A DNA stretch of 64,000 bases from Epinephelus fuscoguttatus. Taxonomy: Eukaryota > Chordata > Actinopteri > Perciformes > Serranidae. The notes beneath the pieces are model-generated. The model was not told where the DNA came from, did not search any database, and saw only the letters and a program-made list of their open reading frames with translations. Positions 36,243 to 45,602 of this stretch are shown piece after piece. Both the position numbers and the translations under genes were made by a program. Positions within the stretch are counted from its first letter, which is position 1, and every line of letters starts with the position of its first letter. The stretch is taken from the NCBI RefSeq assembly GCF_011397635.1, contig NC_064752.1, positions 5,352,607-5,416,606 of the forward strand, written 5' to 3'.

Positions 36243-36446
36243 CTTAGAACAGATGTAGACGTCATTGTTAATCTTATTCACGTTGAGTTGATGTTGTGGT
36301 CGAACGTTACCACACAACTTTATCCAAAGGAGACACTTTTCTCGGTTGAGATGTGGTTTAAAGGGTAAAAAATACACCTGGTCGCCCAGCCTCTCAGGAT
36401 ACCTTGTGTCGGAGTTGCATGTACCCCATGCACACCGTTTGACCAT
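36243..36446 (-). pseudogene. THAP zinc-finger first exon of a transposase-like gene
   Basis: 68 codons from ATG 36446 to a clean donor AAG|GTAAGT (GT at 36242-36241). MVKRCAWGTCNSD, FLPFKP, CLLWIKLCG and DVYICSK match the THAP fold: C5, C10, the FxFP-like FLPF, W41, and C66. The last ligand, His, should begin the next exon (CSK|H), and none was found downstream. THAP domains bind DNA in animal transposases (P, Kolobok, ISL2EU) and in domesticated proteins. Confidence 0.6.
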
Positions 36447-36829
36447 TTTTAAACTTCAAATCTCCGAAAAAGCTCATAAAACTGAATGAAACTGACTTTC
36501 TGTAATGCATTTCAATGGACGTCCAGGCAGAGAATGTCCGAGTGTATGGGAATGGCTATACGCACTGTGATTGGCTCATCGCATTTGAGGGCGGGACTTA
36601 GCCACAGTGCAAAATGCCAGACACAGCTAAGAGAGTGGAAACAACCAGGGAGGCAACTCAAGTGGAGAGAAGCAAGGGAGCAAACATGTCCACATTATGT
36701 CTCATATTGCATATTTTTGCAATGAATGGACAAATAAAATGCAAGTTTGCAAGGTTTCCATGCAAAAAGTTTTTTGTTTACTCAAATGATGGATTTAAAA
36801 AATGCATACAGAAAACATGCACTTGGTGT

Positions 36830-37487
36830 TGTCAGGCTTGAGGCTCGTCCTACTCTCCAGTGTGCTATGTGTGAGCTCAGTCCTGCGTGTTCTTTAATGA
36901 AGCAATAGGAGAAGATATTCGGTCTCAGTTAATGTGGTTTATTAAGCAGTAAAGGAATAAAATTACAGAGCTCTGGGTCTCAACTTCACGTCCCTGACGA
37001 ACAACAAAGGTGTGCCAGTTCACGAAGTCTGACCTCCTGTCCTTCCCCTCACCCAGTATATTTGAGCGTAACAGAGTGTCATTGTGCACGCGAGGCGTTG
37101 TCCTCTTCTCATTGGCGGTTCCACTTCCTCCTTCGCCACACCACGCCTCTGCCTCATGTTAATCTGACTCCTTCCTGCTGGCGGTGGGGGCGTGGTTCCT
37201 GTTTTGAAAGACAAGAGAACAACACAACTCCCTACACGTGCTGTACCTTACAATCTGGACATCACTTTCTATTCTTTTTACCATATATGAAACTAATTAT
37301 CTAAGCATTGCGGCACGTGCTCCTCAGACTTCATGTCTCTTCCTCTCCTGTACTTCTCCACTTCTGCAAAGCAAACACATTCAGATCAGCTGAAATCATC
37401 TCAGTGTTCTCATTGTTCACACATCTAAAACTTATATAGTGAAACACAACATATAGTAAAACACATAAAATCATTCTATTCCCAACA
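36830..37487 (-). mobile_element. Candidate solo LTR (Gypsy-like), same orientation as TRIM paralog 2
   Basis: On the minus strand it runs TGTTGGGAATAG...CTGACA, 658 bp, flanked by GTGT on both sides (36826-36829 and 37488-37491). About 50 bp from its start is ACTATATAAG (37440-37431), a TATA box; AATAAA (36943-36938) lies about 110 bp before its end. TG...CA ends, duplication, TATA and poly(A) signal in the right order support an LTR. No internal retroviral gene is present. Confidence 0.55.
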
Positions 37488-37589
37488 GTGTTCAAAGGCC
37501 TTAAGACAGAGAGAGTATATTGTAACTTTTCATTGGTTGGATAAAGGTAAAAAATTCCAGCAACAGCACAAGGGTTTCATGCTAGTGTT

Positions 37590-37710
37590 TGGTGACTGGA
37601 TCCACAGGACAAACTGCCAACTCTACATTTTCAGATTTAGATCACATACAGTGCATCAGATATGCTGCGCTGAGTGAAGTGAGGCGAACTGAAGCCATGT
37701 CCAAACTGCT
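37590..37710 (-). repeat. 3' flank block duplicated at 41370-41490
   Basis: caggacaaactgccaact, tctacatttt and aactgaagccatgt recur in the same order 1.9 kb downstream of TRIM paralog 3, marking a duplicated segment. Confidence 0.6.
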
Positions 37711-37751
37711 ACAGGTACTGATAGGATCAAAAGAAGTGAAACATGTGTTTG

Positions 37752-39143
37752 TCACTGTATGACCACAGAGACAGGAATGTGTGATATCCTCAGTGGGTAT
37801 GCATTTACAATGTTAAAGTATGGAAACAGCTTCTCAGTGAAAGTGTGTGTGAAAGTGTGTATGTCTGTATCAGTGACAGGATCAGAGAATGACAGTTTTC
37901 CTCTCTTCCAGTCCAGGTGAACTCTGATCCACTGTGGCTGCTTCTTCACTGAAAGAGCAGCGGAGGAATCTGGATCTGGGTCTGCTGTGTACTCACCATC
38001 ACAGAACACAACTCTGAATAATCCAGACTGTTTGTCTTTGTTACTCAGGACAGACTCCGCTAATACTCCCACTGCCCAGACCGGACTGTAGCCAACCTCA
38101 ATGTCCCAGCTGTGAGTCCCTGAGTTAAAGCCCTCAGAGCCCAGGATGGAGATGAAGGAATCAAACCTCTCTGGGTTGTCAGGAAGCTTCTGTTTCTCTC
38201 CACATCTCACACTGGTCAGATCTTCAGACAGGATGAGCTCTGGATGAGCAGTGTTTGGATCCAGAATCACAGGAGCATAGGATACCATCTTCTTCATCTT
38301 GTTCCAGATGTTGAAGGTCAGGTTACCCAGATGTTTGGCCTCGTCTATCAGAGCTCCTGAGGGCAGCTGTGGATCATCCAGCAGGGGGCGCTGCTGGACT
38401 CTTTCCACTGCAGCCTTGTAGTTCTGCAGGAATGAGACGTCTTCAGCTCTCAGCTCCTCCTCTGTGGCTCTGACTGTGTCTGAAAGAGCTGCTATCTCTG
38501 TGTTCAGAGCCTCAGTCTTCTCCTTCATCACCTGACTCTTCTGCTCCTCTTCCTCCCTCAGAGCAGAGATCCTGGCCTCCTCTTCCTCTTGTAGAAACTG
38601 GTGAAGTTTCTTAAACTGCTCCTTAATCAGCCTCACTGTGTGTCGGGCCTGGACCTTAATGTGCTCTGCTGTTTGATCACAGTTTCCTTTAACTTGTTCA
38701 AACAGCTTCAGTTTCTCCTGTAAGGGCTTCAGAGATTTCTGCAGCCCCTCTTTGTGCTCCTGTGCAGCTTCATCGATGGGTCTGAATCTGTGGTTGTTGT
38801 GTGTTTTTGAATCTTTGCAGATGATACACACTGGCTGCTGATGTTCCAGGCAGAAGAGTTTGAGTTTCTCAGAGTGCAGACTGCAGACAGTTTCCAACTC
38901 TGCTAAAGCGTCCTGATCTCTCTGCAGTAAGAAGGTCTCACACAGGTTCTTCAATGCCAAGTTATAAGGTGGATCGGGTAAAGGTGTTTTCTCACAAATT
39001 GGACACTTCTGTATTGTTTTCCCTCTCCACCAGTTCTGCAGACAGCCTTTACAGAAGCTGTGGCTGCATGACAGGACGACAGGATCATTAAATATGTCCT
39101 GACAGACAGGACAGCAGAGATCCTCCTCTAATGGGGACGCCAT
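37752..39143 (-). CDS. TRIM family E3 ubiquitin ligase-like protein, paralog 2
   Basis: 463 residues in one coding exon. The RING is C11/C14/C26/H28/C31/C34/C47/C50 and the B-box2 is complete (from C87, HSEKLKLFC, then [13 protein letters not shown]). The coiled coil contains the same [15 protein letters not shown] block as its paralogs, and the PRY-SPRY carries WDIEVG, LDW and LFPYF. ATG 39143 is preferred over an upstream in-frame Met because it directly follows a TTTTCACTCAG acceptor, shared with the other two genes. It is probably a cytosolic ubiquitin ligase; substrate unknown. The gene lies 4.3 kb from paralog 3 in the same orientation, with a piggyBac derivative between. The nearest canonical poly(A) signal on its strand is inside the candidate LTR at 36830-37487. 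Confidence 0.93.
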   Translation of the reverse strand: MASPLEEDLCCPVCQDIFNDPVVLSCSHSFCKGCLQNWWRGKTIQKCPICEKTPLPDPPYNLALKNLCETFLLQRDQDALAELETVCSLHSEKLKLFCLEHQQPVCIICKDSKTHNNHRFRPIDEAAQEHKEGLQKSLKPLQEKLKLFEQVKGNCDQTAEHIKVQARHTVRLIKEQFKKLHQFLQEEEEARISALREEEEQKSQVMKEKTEALNTEIAALSDTVRATEEELRAEDVSFLQNYKAAVERVQQRPLLDDPQLPSGALIDEAKHLGNLTFNIWNKMKKMVSYAPVILDPNTAHPELILSEDLTSVRCGEKQKLPDNPERFDSFISILGSEGFNSGTHSWDIEVGYSPVWAVGVLAESVLSNKDKQSGLFRVVFCDGEYTADPDPDSSAALSVKKQPQWIRVHLDWKRGKLSFSDPVTDTDIHTFTHTFTEKLFPYFNIVNAYPLRISHIPVSVVIQ

Positions 39144-39404
39144 TCTGTCTCTGAGTGAAAATAGAAACACAGCAGGTACACAGATAAAACTTCAGTCAGT
39201 CAGTCAGTCAAGTACTTTTACTGCTAGATTTCTTTTTCCTTTTTAGCTATCATCCACTTCTCCAGTATTCCAATACTCACTATACTTCCAGTATTATTTC
39301 CTGCAGCTGCTTTTTCCCCAGCTGACGTCCTGGCTTTGCTGTGAATCTATCGGCTCTCAGTGTCTGTGTCAGAACAGCAGCCTTTCTTGTTATGTCTCAG
39401 CACA

Positions 39405-39430
39405 GGTGAGTCAGGTAAGGGGTGGAGCTT
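39405..39430 (-). promoter_or_regulatory. Proximal promoter block of TRIM paralog 2
   Basis: Read on the minus strand, AGCTCCACCCCTTACCTG is followed by an AP-1 heptamer (plus-strand TGAGTCA at 39407-39413), about 265 bp before the ATG. The block matches those of the other two paralogs. Confidence 0.5.
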
Positions 39431-39517
39431 TTGTTCTGCCCTTTTGTTCCAGGGCTGAATTGCCTCTAGTTTTTAGTGGCTGTCATAGACTGAAACAAGT
39501 TCTGCCAGCCCAATTAA

Positions 39518-40274
39518 CACTTTCCTTGCCAGAGTATTATTTTTAAGTTGCCAGCCACCAGCATTTTTGATCATATTCACTAATCTTTCAAGACCCACAG
39601 AATAATTTGTCCGATGAATATGAAACTAAAGAAGAGACCTTCTGCTTTTAAACACAAACAATATTTTATTCTATCTTATTCCATTCCTTTTTAATCAACA
39701 CTTGAATTTTTCAATTAAAAAAAAAACATTTTGCACAAAATTAATTTCACACATACATGTTTTGTTTTTCTAATTTCCCTTTATCAGTTTGAATTGTATA
39801 AATGAAAATAATAATGATACATTCAGTGACTGTTCAGTGTTCTGTTGTCTCCGTCTCCTCTGTGATCATCTTATCCGTGTCACTGTCACCATCATGAGGA
39901 TCCCATTTCTTCCCACCAAACGTGTTTGCCTCTTCATCCAAATCGGATTCAGTATGTTGATCAAAACAGGAAGTGTTGGAGTCTGAATCCATCAACATCT
40001 CTACGGCATGCGCAACCTTAAACTTCTCTGTCTGCACCGGCATTTTCGTGCAGTTTACAAGCTGCTACATTTCAGTAAACAACATCTTTTGGTTTCCAGC
40101 GGCTCTTCTTCATTGATTGTTTTTGGATATAGCAGTGCAGTTCTATTTCACAAGATGTGAAACAGCGCCTCCTCTCTTATAGCAGTGAAAACATGGGTTA
40201 CCGGAATAACTCGACAATGGCGGGAAACATTCTGTCATAAATGACGGAATATCTCATCAGTGGCGGGGAAAGTG
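39518..40274 (-). mobile_element. Non-autonomous piggyBac-like element 1
   Basis: 757 bp between TTAA copies (39514-39517, 40275-40278). Ends CACTTTCCTTGCCA and (reverse complement) CACTTTCCCCGCCA are inverted. On the minus strand an ORF (40043-39834) starts after a promoter-like end and contains AVEMLMDSDS and the acidic SDLDEEA, like the N-terminus of fish piggyBac-derived transposases. The catalytic part is deleted. Confidence 0.8.
39834..40043 (-). pseudogene. N-terminal stub of a piggyBac transposase, copy 1
   Basis: 69 codons; acidic, with VEMLMDSDSNTSCFDQH. No DDD catalytic region. Nearly the same text occurs at 54385-54618. Confidence 0.6.
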
Positions 40275-40839
40275 TTAACTTACAGATCATGTTGATTTTA
40301 AGTATTAAAACAAAGATATCTGCAGGTAATTTGTTTTAAAACTTTATGTTTACACCTGCCAAGTGTAAAGATATAACCACAGCTCTCATGATACAACTGT
40401 AGAGTACGCTCATCAGCAGTCGCCTGGCCGTTCACACCAGAATTGATTCTGCTCTCTGCTCTGATTAAATCACATGTAGATCCCTGTCTCTGTCTGCTTG
40501 TGTGTGGTGTGCATTGGTGTGAGCTGCATATGAGGACATTTCACCGGTAATTGCACTGACCTTATGAGGACACCACTGACTTGTGAGGATAGTGTCTCAG
40601 TGTTCTCAGAATGCCCCCATAAGTCCATTATACCTGAATTTTTCTGTCTGTGTGAGTGTGTGTGAGACTGTGAACAGCTTAATCGCGAAACATGGGCACT
40701 GAAATTCATGTGACATGTCCATAAACTTTTTTTTTAAACCTATATTATTTTTATGAGTTAACACAGACTCTTTAAAGCAATCCTCTAAAATGAATGGAGC
40801 TAAAAATGTAAAGCTTCTCTGGAGGATAGTGCTTCAGAA

Positions 40840-41230
40840 AACATTATGGGGTCATTGAAATCAAAAGGGTTTATCCTCTGAGTGGCATGAATGTACTGAG
40901 CAATTGATCACGGCAATGGGCCAGTTTGATCATCATAGTGTTTGTGACTATTCTGGCCTGACAGTGGTGCAAGAGGGCAAGCCATTTAGGCTCCACAACG
41001 GAAAAGGTTCATCCTCTGGGGATCATGAAAATGCTCCATAAATCCTACGGCAATGTGTCTGCCATGTTTTCATTGTTTAATATCGAAGATGAAAAAGTTT
41101 GGCCTGGGGGTGGTACTTAAGGGAAGGTCATGGGATCTTTACAGTCAAAAGGGGTCATCATTTGGGGAACATGAATATCCACAGCAAATGTATTCAATCT
41201 GACAATTAGTTGTTGAGACATCATGCTAAT
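40840..41230 (+). repeat. Dispersed repeat, 'catcctctggggatcatgaa' type
   Basis: Three degenerate internal units (ggtttatcctctgagtggca, ggttcatcctctggggatca, ggtcatcatttggggaacat), each followed by an aatgt/aatcctacggcaat phrase. A common fish repeat; class not assigned. Confidence 0.45.
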
Positions 41231-41369
41231 AATTTAAGTCGTAAGGACTGAATGATGACTTTCGATTCACTTATAATCCACACAGGTATGAAAAATGGTC
41301 TGTACCTTTACTGTTACTGGTTCAGGACAAAGAGTTCAATGAAGTGATGAGAGTTTAATGCCAGCCTGG

Positions 41370-41490
41370 GTGTGATGACTGGTTACTCAGGACAAACTGC
41401 CAGATCTACATTTTTTAGATTAGGATCACATTTTATGCATCAAAGATTTCACAGTAAGTGATACGATGTAAACTGAAACCATGTTCACAC
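41370..41490 (-). repeat. Displaced 3' flank of TRIM paralog 3
   Basis: Homologous to 37590-37710, which directly follows TRIM paralog 2. Here it is 1.9 kb from the TRIM 3 stop. Confidence 0.55.
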
Positions 41491-41499
41491 AACCCAAGG

Positions 41500-42555
41500 T
41501 GAAAAAACAAGACACTAATAGTATTTGTTCTGCAAATGAACTAAGTAATATGGAGTATAAAGAACCTACCAAGCTAAATAATGTCAAACTGTGCAGTATC
41601 CATTGTGGGTTTTTATTCTTCTTATTGATAGTTTTAAAGTGCTAAAATATCCAAAAGACTATTGAGTGCTCCAGGAATGAGCTCTAGAACTCAATCAAGT
41701 TAGCATTTTTGCACTCCTACTTCCCTCATCTCAAAGTCAATGAGTCTATTGAATGGGATTTTTCCTTTAAATGCCTGAAATAAGTTCTGTGGTTGACACA
41801 AGCTTGAGAGACTTTCATGTTTTGTTTTACAACATAAAATACATCAGTAAATACCCCACACATGAATTTTAAAGCTGATGATGTCTTAAAAAAGGCAGTT
41901 GCTAACAAGTGGCTAAATGGGACTACAGAACGTTGTCATGCTGAACACGGCTTTGCAGCCTTGCTGTGGGGATGACGTTAAGTTATGTGACTGTGGTGTG
42001 GTTCGTTCATAGCCTAGCGTTAGCTTTTTTACCTCTGGCGGATGTATTTACGCTTCAAAGAGCATAAAAGTGGAGTTAATTCGTGAAGATTATCTTGCTG
42101 AACAAATCGTGTAAGTGTCCTAAACGTTTGCGTTTGCCACAGATCTTATTTTTTGCAATGATCCAAAATCCAACCCATCCAAAAATCCCAGTCCCATTTT
42201 TGATGTAGGAACCAAAGCGACGCTAACTTACACGTTAGCTTACAAAAAAAATCCCTGTAGCACACAGTGGCATACAATACACAGTATTCATTCAGATTCA
42301 AAACTAGAATTTATCAATCATACATAGTAACATTTTAAACAGAAGATACACTTGGTGTATACATAGAGTTTTAGCATACATTGTCAGGTCTCAATCATTC
42401 TCAGGGATTTAATAATAGAACATGATCTACGGCACAGGCCCTCTTTATATTTAATAACAGCATGAATGGAAATAAATATGACAACATTTACACAAACAAC
42501 TAATGCATAGTAGTTTACAGACATTGTAAGTCAGCTTTATACAGCACAACTCCAT
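41500..42555. other. Intergenic DNA between TRIM 3 and its displaced flank
   Basis: No gene recognised; probably part of an insertion downstream of TRIM 3. Confidence 0.4.
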
Positions 42556-42559
42556 TAGT

Positions 42560-42720
42560 GACACTGGGCCTCATTCACAAACACTGCGTACGGACAAATC
42601 TGTGCTTAACCCGTGTGTACGAATGTTTGCCTGAAGTTGTTTGTACTCTGGGAACAAATTTAGAACTGCCTCAGACTGTGCGTACCCACAAACCACAAAG
42701 GCCAGACTGTCTCCGAAAAT
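42560..42720 (+). repeat. MITE end, 'gggcctcattcacaaacact' type
   Basis: GGGCCTCATTCACAAACACT, then gcgtacg, then a mirrored gtgcgtac at 42680, as in a common fish MITE. One end only. Confidence 0.4.
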
Positions 42721-42762
42721 ACAAACACACACCTCTTAATAAATGCACAACATATCAAAACG

Positions 42763-43063
42763 AGGGATGCATGATTGCATTGGAACTTTTGCAGATAATC
42801 AGTGTCGATGTATCCACTTTTTCCCCCACCTAACTTAGTGATCATCAAGTCTCCTGTAGTAGAATTAATATCATATTATGCAAGCATACTCTTATTGTGA
42901 TGGCCCACCAGCAGATGGAGACATGAAATACAATGCTTTTTAATGTACGCAATATTGGTTCATAGTGTGAAATAAGAAAAAGCATGTTGGCCAATTTCGA
43001 TTCCGAATTTTAAAGGCAATATCAGCTGATACTGATGATGTGCCAGTATTATTGTGCATCCCT
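42763..43063 (-). mobile_element. hAT-like MITE, complete copy
   Basis: About 300 bp with ends AGGGATGCATGATTGCAT and (reverse complement) AGGGATGCACAATAATACTG. Shares its core with the partial copy at 4507-4690. Confidence 0.65.
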
Positions 43064-43405
43064 AATCAAAACCGTAATTACTTAACAAGGCTTTATTATA
43101 CAGTATTTAGAACCATTAATTAACCAATGTATTGGTCAAATGTATTGACACCCTTTCATCCTCATCAATTATTAGTAAAAATAAAATCCGCTAGGAATAC
43201 TGCACATACGTTCATTTGCAGCTGACTTATTAATTGGTTTAGAATAATTCTGATTCACTGCACTTATTTTATGCGCAGAGTAAGAACGTCTCTTCACACA
43301 TATTAGCGAATGCGGCCAATTGAGTCCACTTTTTTGTCAAAATAAACAGAACTCCATCCCGGTTCTCTGGAGAGGAAAACTGAGCACTGGATCCTAAACC
43401 TGGCA

Positions 43406-44848
43406 TTATTTAAGTCCAAAATAACTGAGAGGCCACCAACTACTGTACACTTTGCTTTCTGCAGAGTCATTCACTGGTAATATCTTCAGTGGCAATTCTT
43501 GGTTTGTGTTAAAGTATGGAAACAGCTTCTCAGTGAAAGTGTGTGTGAAGGTGTGTATGTGTGTGTCAGTATCAGCATCAGAGAAAGACAGTTGTCCTCT
43601 TTCCCAGTTCAGTTTAACTCTGATCTTCTGGAGCTTCTTCTTCACTGAAAGAACAGTGTTAGCACCTGGTAGTGAGCACACTGTGTATTCATTGTTACAA
43701 AACAGCATTCTCCATAATCCAGATTGTAAAGCTGTGTCTGTCTGTCTTTGCACAGATTCTGCTGCTACACCCACAACCCAGATCGGACTGTCTCCAACCT
43801 CAACATCCCAGCTGTGAGTCCCTGACTTAAAGCCCTCAGAGCCCAGGACAGAGTAGTAATAATCAAACCTCTCTGGGTTGTCAGGAAGCTGCTGTTTCTC
43901 TCCACATCTCACACTGGTCAGATCTTCAGACAGGATGAGTTCTGGATGAGCAGTGTTTGGATCCAGAATCACAGGAGTGTAGGAGACCATGTCCTTCATC
44001 TTGTTCCAGATGTTGAAGGTCAGGTTGCCCAAGTGTTTGGCCTCATCTATCAGAGCTCCTGAGGGCAGCTGTGGATCATCCAGCAGGGGGCGCTGCTGGA
44101 CTCTTTCCACTGCAGCCTTGTAGCTCTGCAGGAATGAGATGTCTTCAGCTCTCAGCTCCTCCTCTGTGGCTCTGACTGTGTCTGAAAGAGCTGCTATCTC
44201 TCTGCTCAGAGCCTCAATCTTCTCCTTCATCACCTGACTCTTCTGCTCCTCTTCCTCCCTCAGAGCAGAGATCCTGGCCTTCTCTTCCTCTTGTAGAAAT
44301 TGGTGAAGCTTCTGAAACTGCTTCTTAATCAGCCTCACTGTGTGTCGGGCCTGGACCTTAATGTGCTCTGCTGTTTGATCACAGTTTCCTTTAACTTGTT
44401 CAAACAGCTTCAGTTTCTCCCGTAAAGGCTTCAGGGATTCCTGCAGTTCCTCTTTGTGATCCTGTGCAGCTTCATCGATGGGTCTGACTTTGTCATCAGC
44501 ATGTGTTTTTGAATCCCGACAGATGACACACACCGGCTGCTGATGGTCCAGACAGAAGAGTTTGAGTTTCTCTGAGTGCAGACTGCAGAGAGTCTCTGAC
44601 TCTGCTGAAGCTTTCTGTTCTCTCTCCAGTAAGAAGGCCTCACACAGGTTCTTTAAAACCAAGTTGCAAGGTGGATCGTTCCTCGATGACCTTCTCTTAC
44701 AAACTGGACACTTCTGTGCTGGTCTCTCTGTCCACCAGTTCTGCAGACAGTCTTTACAGAAGCTGTGGCTGCATGACAGGACAACAGGATCTTTAAAGAT
44801 ATCACAGCATACAGGGCAGCAGAGATCCTCTTCAGATCGTGAAGCCAT
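43406..44848 (-). CDS. TRIM family E3 ubiquitin ligase-like protein, paralog 3, with altered B-box and C-terminus
   Basis: 480 residues in one coding exon; ATG 44848 follows the shared TTCACTCAG acceptor. The RING is complete (C11/C14/C26/H28/C31/C34/C47/C50). In the B-box2 the last zinc-ligand position is changed: paralogs 1 and 2 have THxxH, this one has THADD (Asp at 119), so the second zinc site may be weakened. Coiled coil and PRY-SPRY follow (WDVEVG, LNW in place of LDW, LFPYF). After LFPYF the sequence departs from its paralogs and ends about 17 residues later in a tail finishing SYFGLK. Function is expected to be as for the other paralogs. It is an intact ORF, not an obvious pseudogene. 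Confidence 0.92.
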   Translation of the reverse strand: MASRSEEDLCCPVCCDIFKDPVVLSCSHSFCKDCLQNWWTERPAQKCPVCKRRSSRNDPPCNLVLKNLCEAFLLEREQKASAESETLCSLHSEKLKLFCLDHQQPVCVICRDSKTHADDKVRPIDEAAQDHKEELQESLKPLREKLKLFEQVKGNCDQTAEHIKVQARHTVRLIKKQFQKLHQFLQEEEKARISALREEEEQKSQVMKEKIEALSREIAALSDTVRATEEELRAEDISFLQSYKAAVERVQQRPLLDDPQLPSGALIDEAKHLGNLTFNIWNKMKDMVSYTPVILDPNTAHPELILSEDLTSVRCGEKQQLPDNPERFDYYYSVLGSEGFKSGTHSWDVEVGDSPIWVVGVAAESVQRQTDTALQSGLWRMLFCNNEYTVCSLPGANTVLSVKKKLQKIRVKLNWERGQLSFSDADTDTHIHTFTHTFTEKLFPYFNTNQELPLKILPVNDSAESKVYSSWWPLSYFGLK

Positions 44849-45097
44849 TTCCTCTCTGAGTGAAGTCGAAAAACACGGCCGGCACACAGGTAAAAGTGAC
44901 AGTCAGTGTGCTCCCTCCACTTTAGAGCACTTTCTCCTTCAGATGAGTGTTTTATAAAATCCCATCCACTGCTTGGAATATTCTGTCTCCTGCTTTTTCT
45001 CCGTCAGTGTTGTGGTTTTAATCGGATGGTAAATCTTACTGTCTCTCTGTCTCAGTGAATAACCTGTAATAACCTGAATCTCCTGGTTAGACTCAGC

Positions 45098-45120
45098 AAG
45101 ACAGGTAAGGGGTGGAGCTC
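45098..45120 (-). promoter_or_regulatory. Proximal promoter block of TRIM paralog 3
   Basis: Read on the minus strand, AGCTCCACCCCTTACCTG at about 255 bp before the ATG is identical to the block of paralog 2 over 18 bases. The AP-1 site beside it is changed (TGAGTCT). Confidence 0.5.
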
Positions 45121-45602
45121 TGTCATGCCCGTTTCTATTTTAAGCTCAGCTTTTAACTGTACATACCAGGGCTGAGATGTTTTCATTCCTGGGTTGGAGA
45201 CCAAAATGGGGACAGCTGGCCTGTAGCAGCTGGGGTTTCATTTAAAAGAAATCTTTACAAGAAAGATAGAAACATTTTTTGGCCTTCTATTATCGATATT
45301 TGTCATCCATGCCTTGATTTTAGCTTTCAAACCAGCTCATGTCTGACTGACTAAGCAGGCTCTGCAAGAGTATATGGACAATCCATGGCAGAGAAATTGC
45401 AAAGTAATTGAGAGCATTCTACATAGAGGCCCATCTTTTACATTTCCGCCTATTTTAGGTATGTGTTTATAAGTCTGTATCTCCTATTTGCATTGAGATA
45501 TTTGCATTCTGTTTTTTTCTATTATGTAGAGGGATGTCCTGCTGTCAGGTATGACAGGTTTGGTAGCTCTCAGAGCTTGTATTGTCAATTTACATGGATT
45601 TA

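Larger units (their letters stand above)
35500..36610. mobile_element. Remnant of an ISL2EU/PIF-Harbinger-like transposon with two inward-facing first exons
   Basis: GGCTAAGCCACGCCCCCTCC (35508-35524 region) is mirrored by GAGGGCGGGACTTAGCC at 36586-36602. Just inside each lies the 5' end of a gene, reading inward: a plus ORF from 35565 and a minus THAP exon from 36446. ISL2EU elements encode a THAP-type transposase and a YqaJ nuclease; the centre is missing here. Family assignment is from memory of that layout. Confidence 0.5.
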
